Shown: in pieces, positions 8,961 through 16,725 of the stretch
Numbering within the stretch: the first letter of the stretch is position 1
Layout of the letters: every line of letters starts with the position of its first letter
Assembly: GCF_947305105.1 (NCBI RefSeq)
Contig: NZ_CAMZCS010000027.1
Location: 1-46,868 of the forward strand
DNA from: an uncultured Fibrobacter sp.
GTDB taxonomy: Bacteria; Fibrobacterota; Fibrobacteria; Fibrobacterales; Fibrobacteraceae
Direction: 5' to 3'
DNA length: 46,868 nt
Notes under the pieces: model-generated
Seen by the model: the letters and a program-made list of their open reading frames with translations, nothing else
Told to the model about the DNA's origin: nothing
The model's database searches: none
Program-made: the position numbers and the translations under genes

Positions 8961-9353
8961 ATGATAGATGCCTTGAAGAATATCGTCGTGATTGGTGACC
9001 GAGTCCTCATTAAGCCATTGGAAGCCTCCAACCGCACAGGCGGTGGCCTGTACTTGCCCCCGAGCGTCAAGGAACGCGACGCCGTGCATACGGGCGTCGT
9101 CATGCGTGTGGGCCCCGGCTTCCCGATTCCCGCGAACCAGGACCCTGATTCCGTGTTCCGTGGCGAGCCGGCGGAAAAGGTGAACTATGTGCCGCTCCAG
9201 GTCCGCGAAGGCGACGAGGCCCTGTACCTCCACCAGAACGGCTACGAAATCGAAGTCAACGGGGAACGCTACGTCATCGTCTCGCAGAATGCGATTCTGC
9301 TCGTGGTGCGCAACGACCTTACCGACCTCGACATCGGCATAGACGGCATCTAG
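8961..9353 (+). CDS. GroES-family (cpn10-like) protein, orphan
   Basis: 130 aa from the ATG at 8961; an in-frame GTG upstream at 8928 would add 11 unlikely residues overlapping the divergent gene. It has the cpn10 plan: DRVLIKPLEAS near the N terminus, a Gly-rich mobile-loop region (RTGGGLYLPPS), TGVVMRVGPG, then GDEALYLHQNGYEIEVNGERYVIV and a final hydrophobic strand. It is longer than canonical GroES (about 97 aa), with an insertion of about 20 residues (PIPANQDPDSVFRGEPAEKVN) and a C-terminal extension. No GroEL gene is adjacent. It is therefore probably a divergent GroES-like protein rather than the main co-chaperonin. It is convergent with the gene ending at 9363. Confidence 0.85.
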   Translation: MIDALKNIVVIGDRVLIKPLEASNRTGGGLYLPPSVKERDAVHTGVVMRVGPGFPIPANQDPDSVFRGEPAEKVNYVPLQVREGDEALYLHQNGYEIEVNGERYVIVSQNAILLVVRNDLTDLDIGIDGI

Positions 9354-9362
9354 GCCGCGCCG

Positions 9363-11351
9363 CTAGTCGTTCTTGATGCAACGGACATGGAAGCGATCGC
9401 TTTCTTCGGGGATGCCTCCAACGGCAAGGAATATTCCTGGCCATGAGATATCGAACGAATATGCCGATACGTTCTTGTTTGCCGTGTATGACCAGACAGA
9501 TGACATTTCATCTGCGCCCTGAGAGGGCCAGGCGGTAAAGGACACATACGGGTCTTCAGAAACGAATGGTTTGAGGTAAGGTCGATGTTCCTCTTCCGTT
9601 GCGTAAAGTGGCATAGGGAGTACTATGGGATGTATTCCAAATCCAGAAGGATCGCCGAATGTTGAGAAGAAGATTAGATGGTTGTCGTTGTCATTTTCAG
9701 GATACCTAAAGTCATAATTCTTTTCGAAAAGTTCTATCCATTTTTTCCAGTCCTTGGTAGACGGAATTCTCCATCCGTCAGGGCATATTCCCTGCATCTT
9801 TGTCGTGTCTGTAATGTCCTGTAGCTTGTCCCAGTCTATTTTTCTCTCGTCGCTTTTGCATGCCGACATGAATGCTGCCGTGTCCGAGATGGAGTTACAT
9901 TCGAACGTGCATTTGTCGTGCAATTTGTAGAAATCGTATTCAGGGGTATTGTATTCTTCATAGGTCAACACTTTCTTAATGGAGTCAAGAAAAGCAAAGG
10001 TGGAATCGGTACAGGATTGATAGCAATATGCCGCCTTGAACTCTGTGCATTCATCGAAGTTGGGAAGCCTGTAGAAAGAAGAGTCTATGCCAAGGGCTGT
10101 CTGCAAGGTATATTCCCTTCCGTAGTACTTGCAATAAAATGGGTCTTCTTCGTAGGGGCGGAATAATTCTCGCGAACAGTGGGAACCGTCTGCTGCATAG
10201 GCCAGGTCTTCGGCCATCCATGTTTGCGTGGTTCCGTCCATGTCGATGGTTACGGTCTTGTAGACATTCCCGTCGCGCGAGTCAACAATGGAGTCGATCG
10301 AATGCGGTATCGGCTTGATGGTAACCTTCCATGATCCCGAACGGCAAATGACGTGCAGGTTCTCCTTGTTCAATTCAACCATTTTTCCTTCTTCTGCATT
10401 TGTGCATTGACCGGCCTTGTGCATGGCTGCAACTAAGTTTATGTAGAATTGGTTTAATTTTTGGTCTTCCTGGAATGCGCTTGCCCAGGGCTCTCCCGTC
10501 CGATTGACTATTTCCAAATTTATTTTCTCAATGTTGGTTATATACTTCAGCAAGGTATCAAGAAAGATGTATGTTACGCCTTCAAAGGTGCCATTTTGGG
10601 AGAAGCTAGAAATAAGAACATTTTCCTCGTCCTTTTCCAATAATTGCGATAACGCGTTTTCTATAAACGCATGGTTTGAATCGTCGAAAGTTTTTTCTTT
10701 ATCGAAATGAGAGAAGGTGTCATATATTCCGAGCGATTCCAGGAGTTCGGCTTCCGCTTTTTGTTTCTTATTTGCGAAGGTCATGCTGTCTAGAGCCTCG
10801 TCTCTCACGCGGTAGCTTACAAAGTCTGTAAGCGTGTTGATGTAAATGCTTCCGGAATCACGTAAATCGACCATGGCTCGTTTTGTCGTGATTCCCGAGA
10901 AAGATTTTCGGTATCCCAGTTCTATTAGGACATACGGGCTTTTGAACGGGATGCTGTCAAACTGAAATTGGTATGCGGCATATGGATCCATTGATGTTCT
11001 GTATGGATTGATTGACAGTACCGCGTTCCCTGTTTCATTTAGATATGTGGAATCAAGCTCGTATATCATTGCCATGTCGAATGGCTGGCTTGCCGACATG
11101 CTGATGCTTGTGTCAGAGAAAAATGCCCTTTTTGGAGCAGATGCTCTGAAATAGATAACCTTTTGGATATTGGTCGTTTTTTGCGACGAGTCCTTATCGG
11201 TTGTTGACGTGTCCTGGTTGGCGATGTAGTCTGTCTCTTCGGAAGCTCCTCCCATTATAGAGATGGGCTTGTCTTCGTTGTCGCTGCATGCTGCCAATGC
11301 CATTAGCAGGGCTGCACACCCGATGATTGATTTCTTGTTGAGTGTAAACAT
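9363..11351 (-). CDS. Lipoprotein with FISUMP domain
   Basis: 662 aa. A lipoprotein signal peptide ends at LLMALAAC (Cys22). The middle (about 50-350) is unrecognised. From about 360 to the end it matches the FISUMP domain (TIGR02145): YKTVTIDMDGTTQTWMAEDLAY, then a Cys-containing insertion (about 400-515, with several CxxxC pairs), CPDGWRIPSTKDW, and the terminal FHVRCIK. It starts 9 nt after the stop of the upstream DUF4423 gene with a strong GGAGG site, so the two form an operon. It is probably an outer-membrane-anchored surface protein. Role unknown; FISUMP proteins are numerous in Fibrobacter but not functionally defined. Confidence 0.88.
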   Translation of the reverse strand: MFTLNKKSIIGCAALLMALAACSDNEDKPISIMGGASEETDYIANQDTSTTDKDSSQKTTNIQKVIYFRASAPKRAFFSDTSISMSASQPFDMAMIYELDSTYLNETGNAVLSINPYRTSMDPYAAYQFQFDSIPFKSPYVLIELGYRKSFSGITTKRAMVDLRDSGSIYINTLTDFVSYRVRDEALDSMTFANKKQKAEAELLESLGIYDTFSHFDKEKTFDDSNHAFIENALSQLLEKDEENVLISSFSQNGTFEGVTYIFLDTLLKYITNIEKINLEIVNRTGEPWASAFQEDQKLNQFYINLVAAMHKAGQCTNAEEGKMVELNKENLHVICRSGSWKVTIKPIPHSIDSIVDSRDGNVYKTVTIDMDGTTQTWMAEDLAYAADGSHCSRELFRPYEEDPFYCKYYGREYTLQTALGIDSSFYRLPNFDECTEFKAAYCYQSCTDSTFAFLDSIKKVLTYEEYNTPEYDFYKLHDKCTFECNSISDTAAFMSACKSDERKIDWDKLQDITDTTKMQGICPDGWRIPSTKDWKKWIELFEKNYDFRYPENDNDNHLIFFSTFGDPSGFGIHPIVLPMPLYATEEEHRPYLKPFVSEDPYVSFTAWPSQGADEMSSVWSYTANKNVSAYSFDISWPGIFLAVGGIPEESDRFHVRCIKND

Positions 11352-11360
11352 GGTTCCCTC

Positions 11361-12194
11361 CTATCCTTTTTTAATTTCTGATTTGTTTGTCATCGGGAAG
11401 AACTGGACGTTCAGGCGGTACACCTCGTCGCTGTCCTTTTCCTTGGTGGCGATTTCAATGATTCTTTTGCGGAATGCCGCGATTTCTTCGACAATCTCGT
11501 GGTAGGCATTGCGCGTGATGCCGAGAGTGATGCCCGAAAAGTGGCGTTCGTCTTGCGGTACGCCCTCGATAGCCTCCAGTGCGAACTCGCCCATTTGCCG
11601 GTGCATCCCGCGGATGGCGACGGCTGCGGCACCTAGGGGCCCTGTTGTCACCACGCGATCGGTCTGTACGTAGTTGTCGTGCTCGTCTTTCTGCAGCAGG
11701 TCCGCCTTGACAAGGAAGTTGAGCGATTCGCTCACTTCGGCAGCGCTGATTTTGGGGCGGCATGCGTGGGCGAGCGCAAGTGGCTTCGCTCCCGGCATCG
11801 CGGGAGCAAGTTCACGGAGCACCGGGTTTTTCCAGCTATCGAAATAGCGGAAGGCGTCGCCCTCGATGATTTTTGCCTTGTTCTGGTTTGCGATGGCGAG
11901 CATCCTGTTGAAAGCGTCCTTCTTGGCCTTGTCGGTTTTGGCGTGGTCGAACTGCGTCATTTCGCGGAAGTACTCGCGGCGCTGTCCCGTGAGGTGCATG
12001 GCGTCGGCCACGCGTTCTACGGCGTCCTCGCTCAGGCTGAACTGCCCTTCGCTTATGTATTTGAGATAGACCGACGAAGTGAATCCCGCTTTCTTTGTGA
12101 ATTCACGCCAGGTGAAAGCGGTCTTTTCCTTTTTTTCGGCATAGTAGTCGGCGATGTATTGCCGGTATCCCGTGTATTCAAATATGTCCTTCAT
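11361..12194 (-). CDS. TIGR02147 / DUF4423 family protein, putative regulator
   Basis: 277 aa from the ATG at 12194, chosen because AAGGAGGG precedes it; an open frame extending to 12266 lacks a site and runs through the promoter. The N terminus carries the family signature IFEYTGYRQYIADYY, then a helix-turn-helix-like stretch (about 28-65: WREFTKKAGFTSSVYLKYI...VERVADAMHL). The C-terminal half is the DUF4423-type domain, ending with the conserved VYRLNVQFFPMT. Two homologues lie at 20242 and 41535, each also followed at once by a lipoprotein gene. The inferred role is a cytoplasmic transcriptional or cofactor regulator of the downstream lipoprotein. This is inference; the family has no settled function that I know of. 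Confidence 0.9.
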   Translation of the reverse strand: MKDIFEYTGYRQYIADYYAEKKEKTAFTWREFTKKAGFTSSVYLKYISEGQFSLSEDAVERVADAMHLTGQRREYFREMTQFDHAKTDKAKKDAFNRMLAIANQNKAKIIEGDAFRYFDSWKNPVLRELAPAMPGAKPLALAHACRPKISAAEVSESLNFLVKADLLQKDEHDNYVQTDRVVTTGPLGAAAVAIRGMHRQMGEFALEAIEGVPQDERHFSGITLGITRNAYHEIVEEIAAFRKRIIEIATKEKDSDEVYRLNVQFFPMTNKSEIKKG

Positions 12195-12244
12195 GGACCC
12201 TCCTTCCAACATCTCGATGGTTCGATTCTGTCGGATTTGTTTTA

Positions 12245-12273
12245 AACATAAACAAAAAAAATTCAAAAGTCAA
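12245..12273 (-). promoter_or_regulatory. Sigma70-like promoter of the DUF4423-FISUMP operon
   Basis: On the minus strand, TTGACT (12268-12273), a 17-nt AT-rich spacer and TATGTT (12245-12250). The predicted leader is about 45 nt before the ATG at 12194. This is the best canonical promoter seen in the window. Confidence 0.65.
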
Positions 12274-12276
12274 TAC

Positions 12277-12364
12277 TTTCACAATGCAAAAAGTGTATTT
12301 TCACGCAAAAATAAGCAATTTTTTATATATCGTATAAAAAATTGTGATTTTTCACAATGCAAAA
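12277..12364 (-). promoter_or_regulatory. Operator-like direct repeats and palindrome upstream of the promoter
   Basis: The 15-mer TTTCACAATGCAAAA (plus-strand reading) occurs at 12277-12291 and again at 12350-12364. A partial version, TTTTCACGCAAAA, lies between them at about 12298-12310. The second copy is also half of a perfect inverted repeat ATTGTGA-TTTT-TCACAAT (12341-12358). The sites lie directly upstream of the -35 hexamer, a position typical of activator binding. TGTGA/TCACA half-sites recall Crp/Fnr-type proteins, but the 4-nt spacing is unlike E. coli CRP, so the binding protein is unknown. The adjacent DUF4423 protein is one candidate. Confidence 0.55.
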
Positions 12365-12375
12365 TGACAAAAAAA

Positions 12376-12396
12376 GGGGGCCCTTTGCGGGGCCCC
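12376..12396 (-). terminator. Rho-independent terminator of the RavA-like gene
   Basis: GC-rich hairpin GGGGCCC-tttgcg-GGGCCCC. On the minus strand it is followed by a run of seven T (plus-strand A run at 12369-12375). It lies 36 nt past the stop codon at 12432. Confidence 0.85.
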
Positions 12397-12431
12397 GATT
12401 GCCAAAATGATGTTTTGCCGTCGCAAAAAGC

Positions 12432-13937
12432 CTAGCCGTTGCCTCCCTGCGTCATCTTCTGGATGGTCTCGGTCAGTTTCCGGTTCAACTGGATGAGGTT
12501 CGTATGGATCTCCTTTATTTTCTTTAGCAGGGCGGCCGTGTTGTCGAACTTGTCCTTGACCACCTGCTGTGCGTTTGCGAGCGTCTTGGGATCGCAGAAA
12601 ACGTTGTCTGCCGATGCCTTGAGCGCCTGGTAGATTGCCTTGCAGGCGCGGAGTTTCTGGTTCTCCTTTTCGGAGACTTCGCGGATTTCCTGCGCAATTT
12701 TTGCCAGCTGTTCACGTTTGTTCGCAATAATCTGGGGGTCGTTTTCCTTGACGATATAGGTGGGCAGTTTCGCGAATTCCTCGAAGCGTACCGAGGTGCC
12801 TGCGCGGACCGGGCCGGCCCTGTGTGCGTTCACGCCTTTCACTGCGGAGTCGATGCTGATGGTGCAAGTCGATGTCCCGTGGTAGTTGCACATGACGCGC
12901 TTCTCGATCATGTTCAATTCGTTGAACGGGTGGAAGTCTTCTTCGGTCTCGATGCGGTACAGCGGGACGTACAGGTGTACAGGTTCGCCGCTGATGGTAA
13001 TCCTGTAGTAGAGGCACTGCTGGTTGTTGAGCGTGTGCGTGTCGTAGCAGTTGTTGCTTGTCCGGGAAATAAGGTCGATGCGGTAGGCGAGATCTTCGGT
13101 GTCGTAGTCCTGCTCGAACGCGCCGGGCACTTCCTTGAGCAACTGCTTGTGGAGGACTTCACTGTAGCTCTGCATGAGGATCCTGCTCGTGGAGGTCTTG
13201 CCCCATACAGCCGTGCCCAGGAGGAACGTGTCGGTGATGTTCGCTTCTTTCCTGCCGTTGAAGAATGCTGTCGCCTTGATGAGGTCGGTCAGCGACATCC
13301 ATTGGCGGATGGAAATGTAGAGGTCGTTGTTGTCTGCGGCTTCGGAGAGTTGGCCGATGATGCCGAGAACATCTTCAGAAAGCGAGACTTGCTTGATTTC
13401 GCTCAGCCACTGGCGCCGTTCTTCGGTGGAGATGGTCAGTTCCGGGTCCACGGTGAAGTTCTCGATTTCAAACTGGTTCTGCAGCAGGTGGCACAGTGCA
13501 GGCGACGAGAGGCTTTCGGGGAGCGTGATGGTGAGCGTGATGCGGTCGGCCATGCCCGTCTGGCGCATTGCCGTTTCGGGGCGGATTTCGCCGAGGATAA
13601 CCAGCGGGATATCTTCGCGGTCCTGGATGGCGACCTGGAGGTTGTGCTTGGTCGTTTCGCTTGCGGGGTTGAATCCCTTGAAGATAATTATGTCGTAGCC
13701 GGCGAGCTTTTCGGGGAAATCCATCTCCCTTTTGCCGAACTTGAGCACTTTCGGGTTGCGGAAGGTGGCGATGAGGCGCTTAGTCAGGAGGGACTTGCCC
13801 GAGCCGCAACGGCCGAAAATGTAGAAGGGTTCGCTGATGATTACGCCGAGGAAGGCGAGCTGGAAACAGAATTCGCGTTCGGGGATGCCGACAGAAAGGG
13901 ATTGTACAAGTTTGGATATGCGTTCGGTAAGGGTCAT
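12432..13937 (-). CDS. RavA/MoxR-like AAA+ ATPase, orphan with unusual Walker B
   Basis: 501 aa. The opening TERISKLVQSLSVGIPERE resembles RavA (AERISRL..S.EKGLYER), and Walker A is GRCGSGKS at 42-49. Where RavA has the Walker B acidic pair (LDEIWKA) this protein reads IIIFKGFNPA (83-92), with no acidic residue in the expected place. The later IRPETAMRQTGMADRITL (118-135) corresponds to the sensor/arginine region. The C-terminal 130 residues are helical and charged, probably coiled coil. RavA normally works with a VWA partner (ViaA); none is adjacent. It may bind nucleotide without efficient hydrolysis. The gene is flanked by its own promoter and terminator. Confidence 0.78.
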   Translation of the reverse strand: MTLTERISKLVQSLSVGIPEREFCFQLAFLGVIISEPFYIFGRCGSGKSLLTKRLIATFRNPKVLKFGKREMDFPEKLAGYDIIIFKGFNPASETTKHNLQVAIQDREDIPLVILGEIRPETAMRQTGMADRITLTITLPESLSSPALCHLLQNQFEIENFTVDPELTISTEERRQWLSEIKQVSLSEDVLGIIGQLSEAADNNDLYISIRQWMSLTDLIKATAFFNGRKEANITDTFLLGTAVWGKTSTSRILMQSYSEVLHKQLLKEVPGAFEQDYDTEDLAYRIDLISRTSNNCYDTHTLNNQQCLYYRITISGEPVHLYVPLYRIETEEDFHPFNELNMIEKRVMCNYHGTSTCTISIDSAVKGVNAHRAGPVRAGTSVRFEEFAKLPTYIVKENDPQIIANKREQLAKIAQEIREVSEKENQKLRACKAIYQALKASADNVFCDPKTLANAQQVVKDKFDNTAALLKKIKEIHTNLIQLNRKLTETIQKMTQGGNG

Positions 13938-13955
13938 TGGGTAATTCCTGGTACG

Positions 13956-13961
13956 ATTATA
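13956..13961 (-). promoter_or_regulatory. Probable -10 box for the RavA-like gene
   Basis: A perfect TATAAT on the minus strand, 18 nt before the ATG at 13937, in a very AT-rich stretch. No good -35 hexamer at 17 nt. Confidence 0.45.
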
Positions 13962-14004
13962 TTTACGTAATATAAAAATAATATTGTTTGAAAAAGTGGT
14001 TCAA

Positions 14005-14027
14005 GATGCTCCAGCATCGTTTTTTTT
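14005..14027 (+). terminator. Hairpin plus T-tract between two minus-strand genes
   Basis: GATGC-tcca-GCATC followed by G and eight T on the plus strand. The neighbouring genes are both on the minus strand, so this would only stop antisense transcription. It may instead serve as a weak bidirectional hairpin beyond lpxK, which ends at 14040. Confidence 0.35.
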
Positions 14028-14039
14028 GTGGTCGTCCGG

Positions 14040-14900
14040 CTAGCGCAGGAGGGCCATGATTCTGGCTTCGGCTTCTGGGGTCACATTCACAGTTTGGGCA
14101 GCTACGAACAACTTGGCGTTCGCGGCAGAGTTCGGGCTAAGTCGGCAGGCGTCTTTTTCGGTGGTGATAACGTTATGCCCCTCTGCGAGCAGTTTGGATA
14201 CAATGTTTTCGATTCCTGTGTCGTGGTCTCGCAGGGCGATGGCTTTTTGTATTTGCAGCTCTATGTGCTCCATGTCGTGGAAGAACCTTTGCGGGTCGCC
14301 GATTCCGGCCACGAGTGTGGCGGGGGCTCCGGGTGCATGGCCCTGGATGTTGCAAATTTGCTGTATGCAAAAGCGGACATCGGGGGTGGTGCCTGCGCAA
14401 TTCAGCCGGAGTGCTATGTTCTTGTGGTCTTTGGCGAGGCTCCGTGCCCTGCCCGCGGGGAACAAGTCGGCGATGCCCTGCGGTTCATCGCCCCATTCAA
14501 GGCATATCGCCTTCGCGAATTGCAGGCGCGAATCTTCGAAGCCGTCGTCGCAGAGGATGATATCGAAATCCGGGTCCAGCTTGTGTGCGGCCGTGTAGCG
14601 GTTCCGCGTGGCAAGTACGGTGCAGCGGGGGAGTTTGTTCTTGAGCAGTTCGGCTTCGTCTTTTGCCGCCGCATGGCAGAGGACGGCGACTTTTTTCCCT
14701 TGGTCGCAAAGTTTGTTTGCGAGCCAGATGCAGAAGGGCGTCTTGCCCGCACCGCCGTTACGGTATGCCCCGACAATCACGACTTGGGCGTGCGATGTCG
14801 GCCGGCCGGGCCTAAGGCACAGCCGGTGGTGTATAACGTAAGCGGCGCGGTACAGCGCTGCTAAGGGGTACAGTAGCAAGTTTCTTTTTTTAGAGGCCAA
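14040..14900 (-). CDS. lpxK: Divergent LpxK-like tetraacyldisaccharide 4'-kinase
   Basis: About 286 aa if translation starts at the TTG at 14900, which overlaps the end of aroC by 11 nt. No ATG is well placed, and the frame upstream lies entirely inside aroC. LpxK phosphorylates the 4' position of the lipid A disaccharide at the inner membrane. Diagnostic pieces are the P-loop NGGAGKTPF (LpxK: GG-x-GKTP), DDGFEDSRLQ (DDG-x-Q-H in E. coli), the GIGDPQRFF motif and TTEKDACRL. The N-terminal hydrophobic stretch LLLYPLAALYRAAYVIHH fits the membrane-associated helix. The normal RGYG motif is replaced by CHAAAKDEAELL. It is shorter than most LpxK (320-350 aa). The assignment is fairly safe, but the start is not. 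Confidence 0.8.
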   Translation of the reverse strand: MASKKRNLLLYPLAALYRAAYVIHHRLCLRPGRPTSHAQVVIVGAYRNGGAGKTPFCIWLANKLCDQGKKVAVLCHAAAKDEAELLKNKLPRCTVLATRNRYTAAHKLDPDFDIILCDDGFEDSRLQFAKAICLEWGDEPQGIADLFPAGRARSLAKDHKNIALRLNCAGTTPDVRFCIQQICNIQGHAPGAPATLVAGIGDPQRFFHDMEHIELQIQKAIALRDHDTGIENIVSKLLAEGHNVITTEKDACRLSPNSAANAKLFVAAQTVNVTPEAEARIMALLR

Positions 14901-15978
14901 TATCGTTGCGCTTCTGCTGCAGGAACAAGTCTGCAAGGACCAAAGCCGCCATGCTTTCGACAATCACGGGGGCGCGCACGGCGACGCAGGGGTCGTGACG
15001 GCCCTTCGCGGCGAGCGTTCCGTTTTCGCCTTCGCGGCTTGCGGTGTTCTGCTCCTGGGAAATCGTCGGCGTGGGCTTGAACGCGAGCCTGCACACGATG
15101 GGTTCACCGTTCGAGATGCCGCCAAGGCTTCCGCCGGCGTTGTTCGTGCGCGTGTGGAACCCGGTTTCGTCGTGGTAAATCTCGTCGTTGTGTTCGCTGC
15201 CGTACATGCGGGCGGCCTTGAACCCGCTCCCGATTTCGAAACCCTTGCAGGCCGGGATGCTGAGCATCGCCTGCGCGAGCAGCGCGTCGAGGCGGTTGAA
15301 CACCGGCTCGCCGAGGCCCTTGGGCGGGTTTCTCACCAGGAGCGTGATGGTGCCGCCAACGCTGTCGGCTTTTTGCCGTGCCCCGAGGACGACCTGTTCC
15401 ATCGCGTCGCTTGCGGCCTTGTCGGGGCAGCGCACGGGGCTTGCTTCGATTTGTTCCAGAGAAACTTTGTCCATGTCGACCTCGGGGCAGTCCACCTCGC
15501 CAATGGACGATACCCATGCGAGGATTTCGGTGCCTGCGACCTTGTTCAAAAGGATGCGGGCGACTTCTCCGGCGGCCACGCGGCCAATCGTCTCGCGGGC
15601 GGAACTGCGGCCACCGCCGCGGTAGTCCCTGAAGCCATACTTGATGTCATAGCACAGGTCCGCATGTCCCGGACGGTACCATTTGGCAATTTCGGAATAG
15701 TCACCGCTGCGCTGGTCCTCGTTGAAGACGGCGAAGCAGATGGGGGTTCCCGTCGTCTTGCCTTCGAAGACGCCCGAAAGGATTTTCACCTGGTCTTTTT
15801 CGGCGCGGGGGGTGGTCATTTTGCTCTGTCCGGGGCGCCTGCGATCGAGCGCTTTTTGGATGTCGGCTTCGCAAATGGGCAGGCCTGCGGGGCACCCGTC
15901 GAGGACGGCTCCGACCGCGGGACCATGTGATTCACCCCACGTGGATATTGCAAAAATGTTACCAAATGTGCTAAACAT
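14890..15978 (-). CDS. aroC: Chorismate synthase
   Basis: 362 aa, the usual length. It catalyses the last shikimate-pathway step, EPSP to chorismate, using reduced FMN. It is recognised from the N-terminal STWGESHGPAVGAVLDGCPAGL, the RRRPGQSKMTTPR motif, the FRDYRGGGRSSARET signature with its conserved His/Arg surroundings, and the C-terminal GRHDPCVAVRAPVIVESMA. All catalytic motifs appear intact. It is followed without a gap by the LpxK-like gene, with which it is probably cotranscribed. A TATATT box ends 6 nt before the ATG. Confidence 0.97.
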   Translation of the reverse strand: MFSTFGNIFAISTWGESHGPAVGAVLDGCPAGLPICEADIQKALDRRRPGQSKMTTPRAEKDQVKILSGVFEGKTTGTPICFAVFNEDQRSGDYSEIAKWYRPGHADLCYDIKYGFRDYRGGGRSSARETIGRVAAGEVARILLNKVAGTEILAWVSSIGEVDCPEVDMDKVSLEQIEASPVRCPDKAASDAMEQVVLGARQKADSVGGTITLLVRNPPKGLGEPVFNRLDALLAQAMLSIPACKGFEIGSGFKAARMYGSEHNDEIYHDETGFHTRTNNAGGSLGGISNGEPIVCRLAFKPTPTISQEQNTASREGENGTLAAKGRHDPCVAVRAPVIVESMAALVLADLFLQQKRNDIGL

Positions 15979-15984
15979 GATAAA

Positions 15985-15990
15985 AATATA
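15985..15990 (-). promoter_or_regulatory. TATATT box 6 nt before aroC start
   Basis: On the minus strand TATATT, then tttatc, then ATG. No Shine-Dalgarno sequence lies in the gap, which fits a leaderless transcript if the box is a -10 element. Confidence 0.4.
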
Positions 15991-16072
15991 GATAAAGGAG
16001 CCATTTTTTTACAAAAAGGGTGCTTTTTCGCCTAAAGTTTATTATGTTTTACATTGGTTTTAGGAGAATTGC

Positions 16073-16648
16073 GTGTTTAGAAACGGATTTATAGCCACAC
16101 TGATTGTGCTGGCGCTTTCTATGGAAGCGCTAGCACAGCATGTTACCTCTTTTGCGGGTATCCCTTTCGGGTCTACCCGTGAGACTGTTATCGAAGAGGT
16201 GATGAAGCTGGGTTACGAGCCCTACGGACGTAGCGGCGAGGGCGAGCGTGTGGTGATTCCCGTTTACATGCTCGCCGATTTGCCTGTGCAGGTGGACTTC
16301 ATTTTCAACAAGAACGACAAGTTCTATGCCTTCGAGGTGAGGACCGGCCGGGTCGAACGCGCTAGGCTCTCCAAATCGTTCGAAGCGGTAGCCTACATGT
16401 CGGACCAGTTCACGGCAAAGTACGGGCAATCCTCCCAGGACCCCACCCTTAAAGATACAGACCTGCGCGAGGGCATCCACAATCTGTACCAGCAGTGGTT
16501 CTCCGTAAAGGCGCTGGATATCTATACCGCTATAGTCCAGAAGGACGGCCGCTATTTCGCTATCGGTACCGTGACGCATCGTGGTTTGGCCAAAGAAGCG
16601 AACATAATGCGCAAGAAACCATCTAGCAGCCAGTCTTCGGCATTCTAG
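16073..16648 (+). CDS. Small secreted protein of unknown function
   Basis: 191 aa, starting at a GTG preceded by TTAGGAG. A signal peptide of about 22 residues (ending EALAQ) is followed by FAGIPFGSTRETVIEEVMKLGYEP, a pattern seen in many small periplasmic proteins whose name I cannot give. The middle is beta-rich (VQVDFIFNKNDKFYAFEVRTG). The tail is Ser-rich and basic. It stands alone between the aroC promoter region and a terminator. No function can be assigned. Confidence 0.8.
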   Translation: MFRNGFIATLIVLALSMEALAQHVTSFAGIPFGSTRETVIEEVMKLGYEPYGRSGEGERVVIPVYMLADLPVQVDFIFNKNDKFYAFEVRTGRVERARLSKSFEAVAYMSDQFTAKYGQSSQDPTLKDTDLREGIHNLYQQWFSVKALDIYTAIVQKDGRYFAIGTVTHRGLAKEANIMRKKPSSSQSSAF

Positions 16649-16690
16649 CAAAAGAATCGCTTGTTATAACTTCCCAACTATCAAGGACTT

Positions 16691-16714
16691 AGCCCCGAGG
16701 TTCGGGCTTTTTTT
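16691..16714 (+). terminator. Rho-independent terminator
   Basis: Hairpin CCCGA-ggt-TCGGG (alternative pairing AGCCC/GGGCT) followed by seven T, 43 nt after the stop at 16648. Confidence 0.8.
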
Positions 16715-16725
16715 GTATTTGGGCC

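Noticed and set aside
8904-9233. N-terminal extension of the SLT-like protein to 9233
   Set aside because: It would lie wholly inside and opposite the well-supported GroES-like gene; the GTG at 8903 leaves a 57-nt divergent intergenic region.
12822-13970. 382-codon plus-strand frame opposite the RavA-like gene
   Set aside because: Shadow of the real gene, which has a Walker A motif, promoter and terminator.
14028-15930. Long plus-strand frames opposite lpxK and aroC
   Set aside because: aroC and lpxK motifs on the minus strand are unequivocal; the plus-strand frames have no sensible features.
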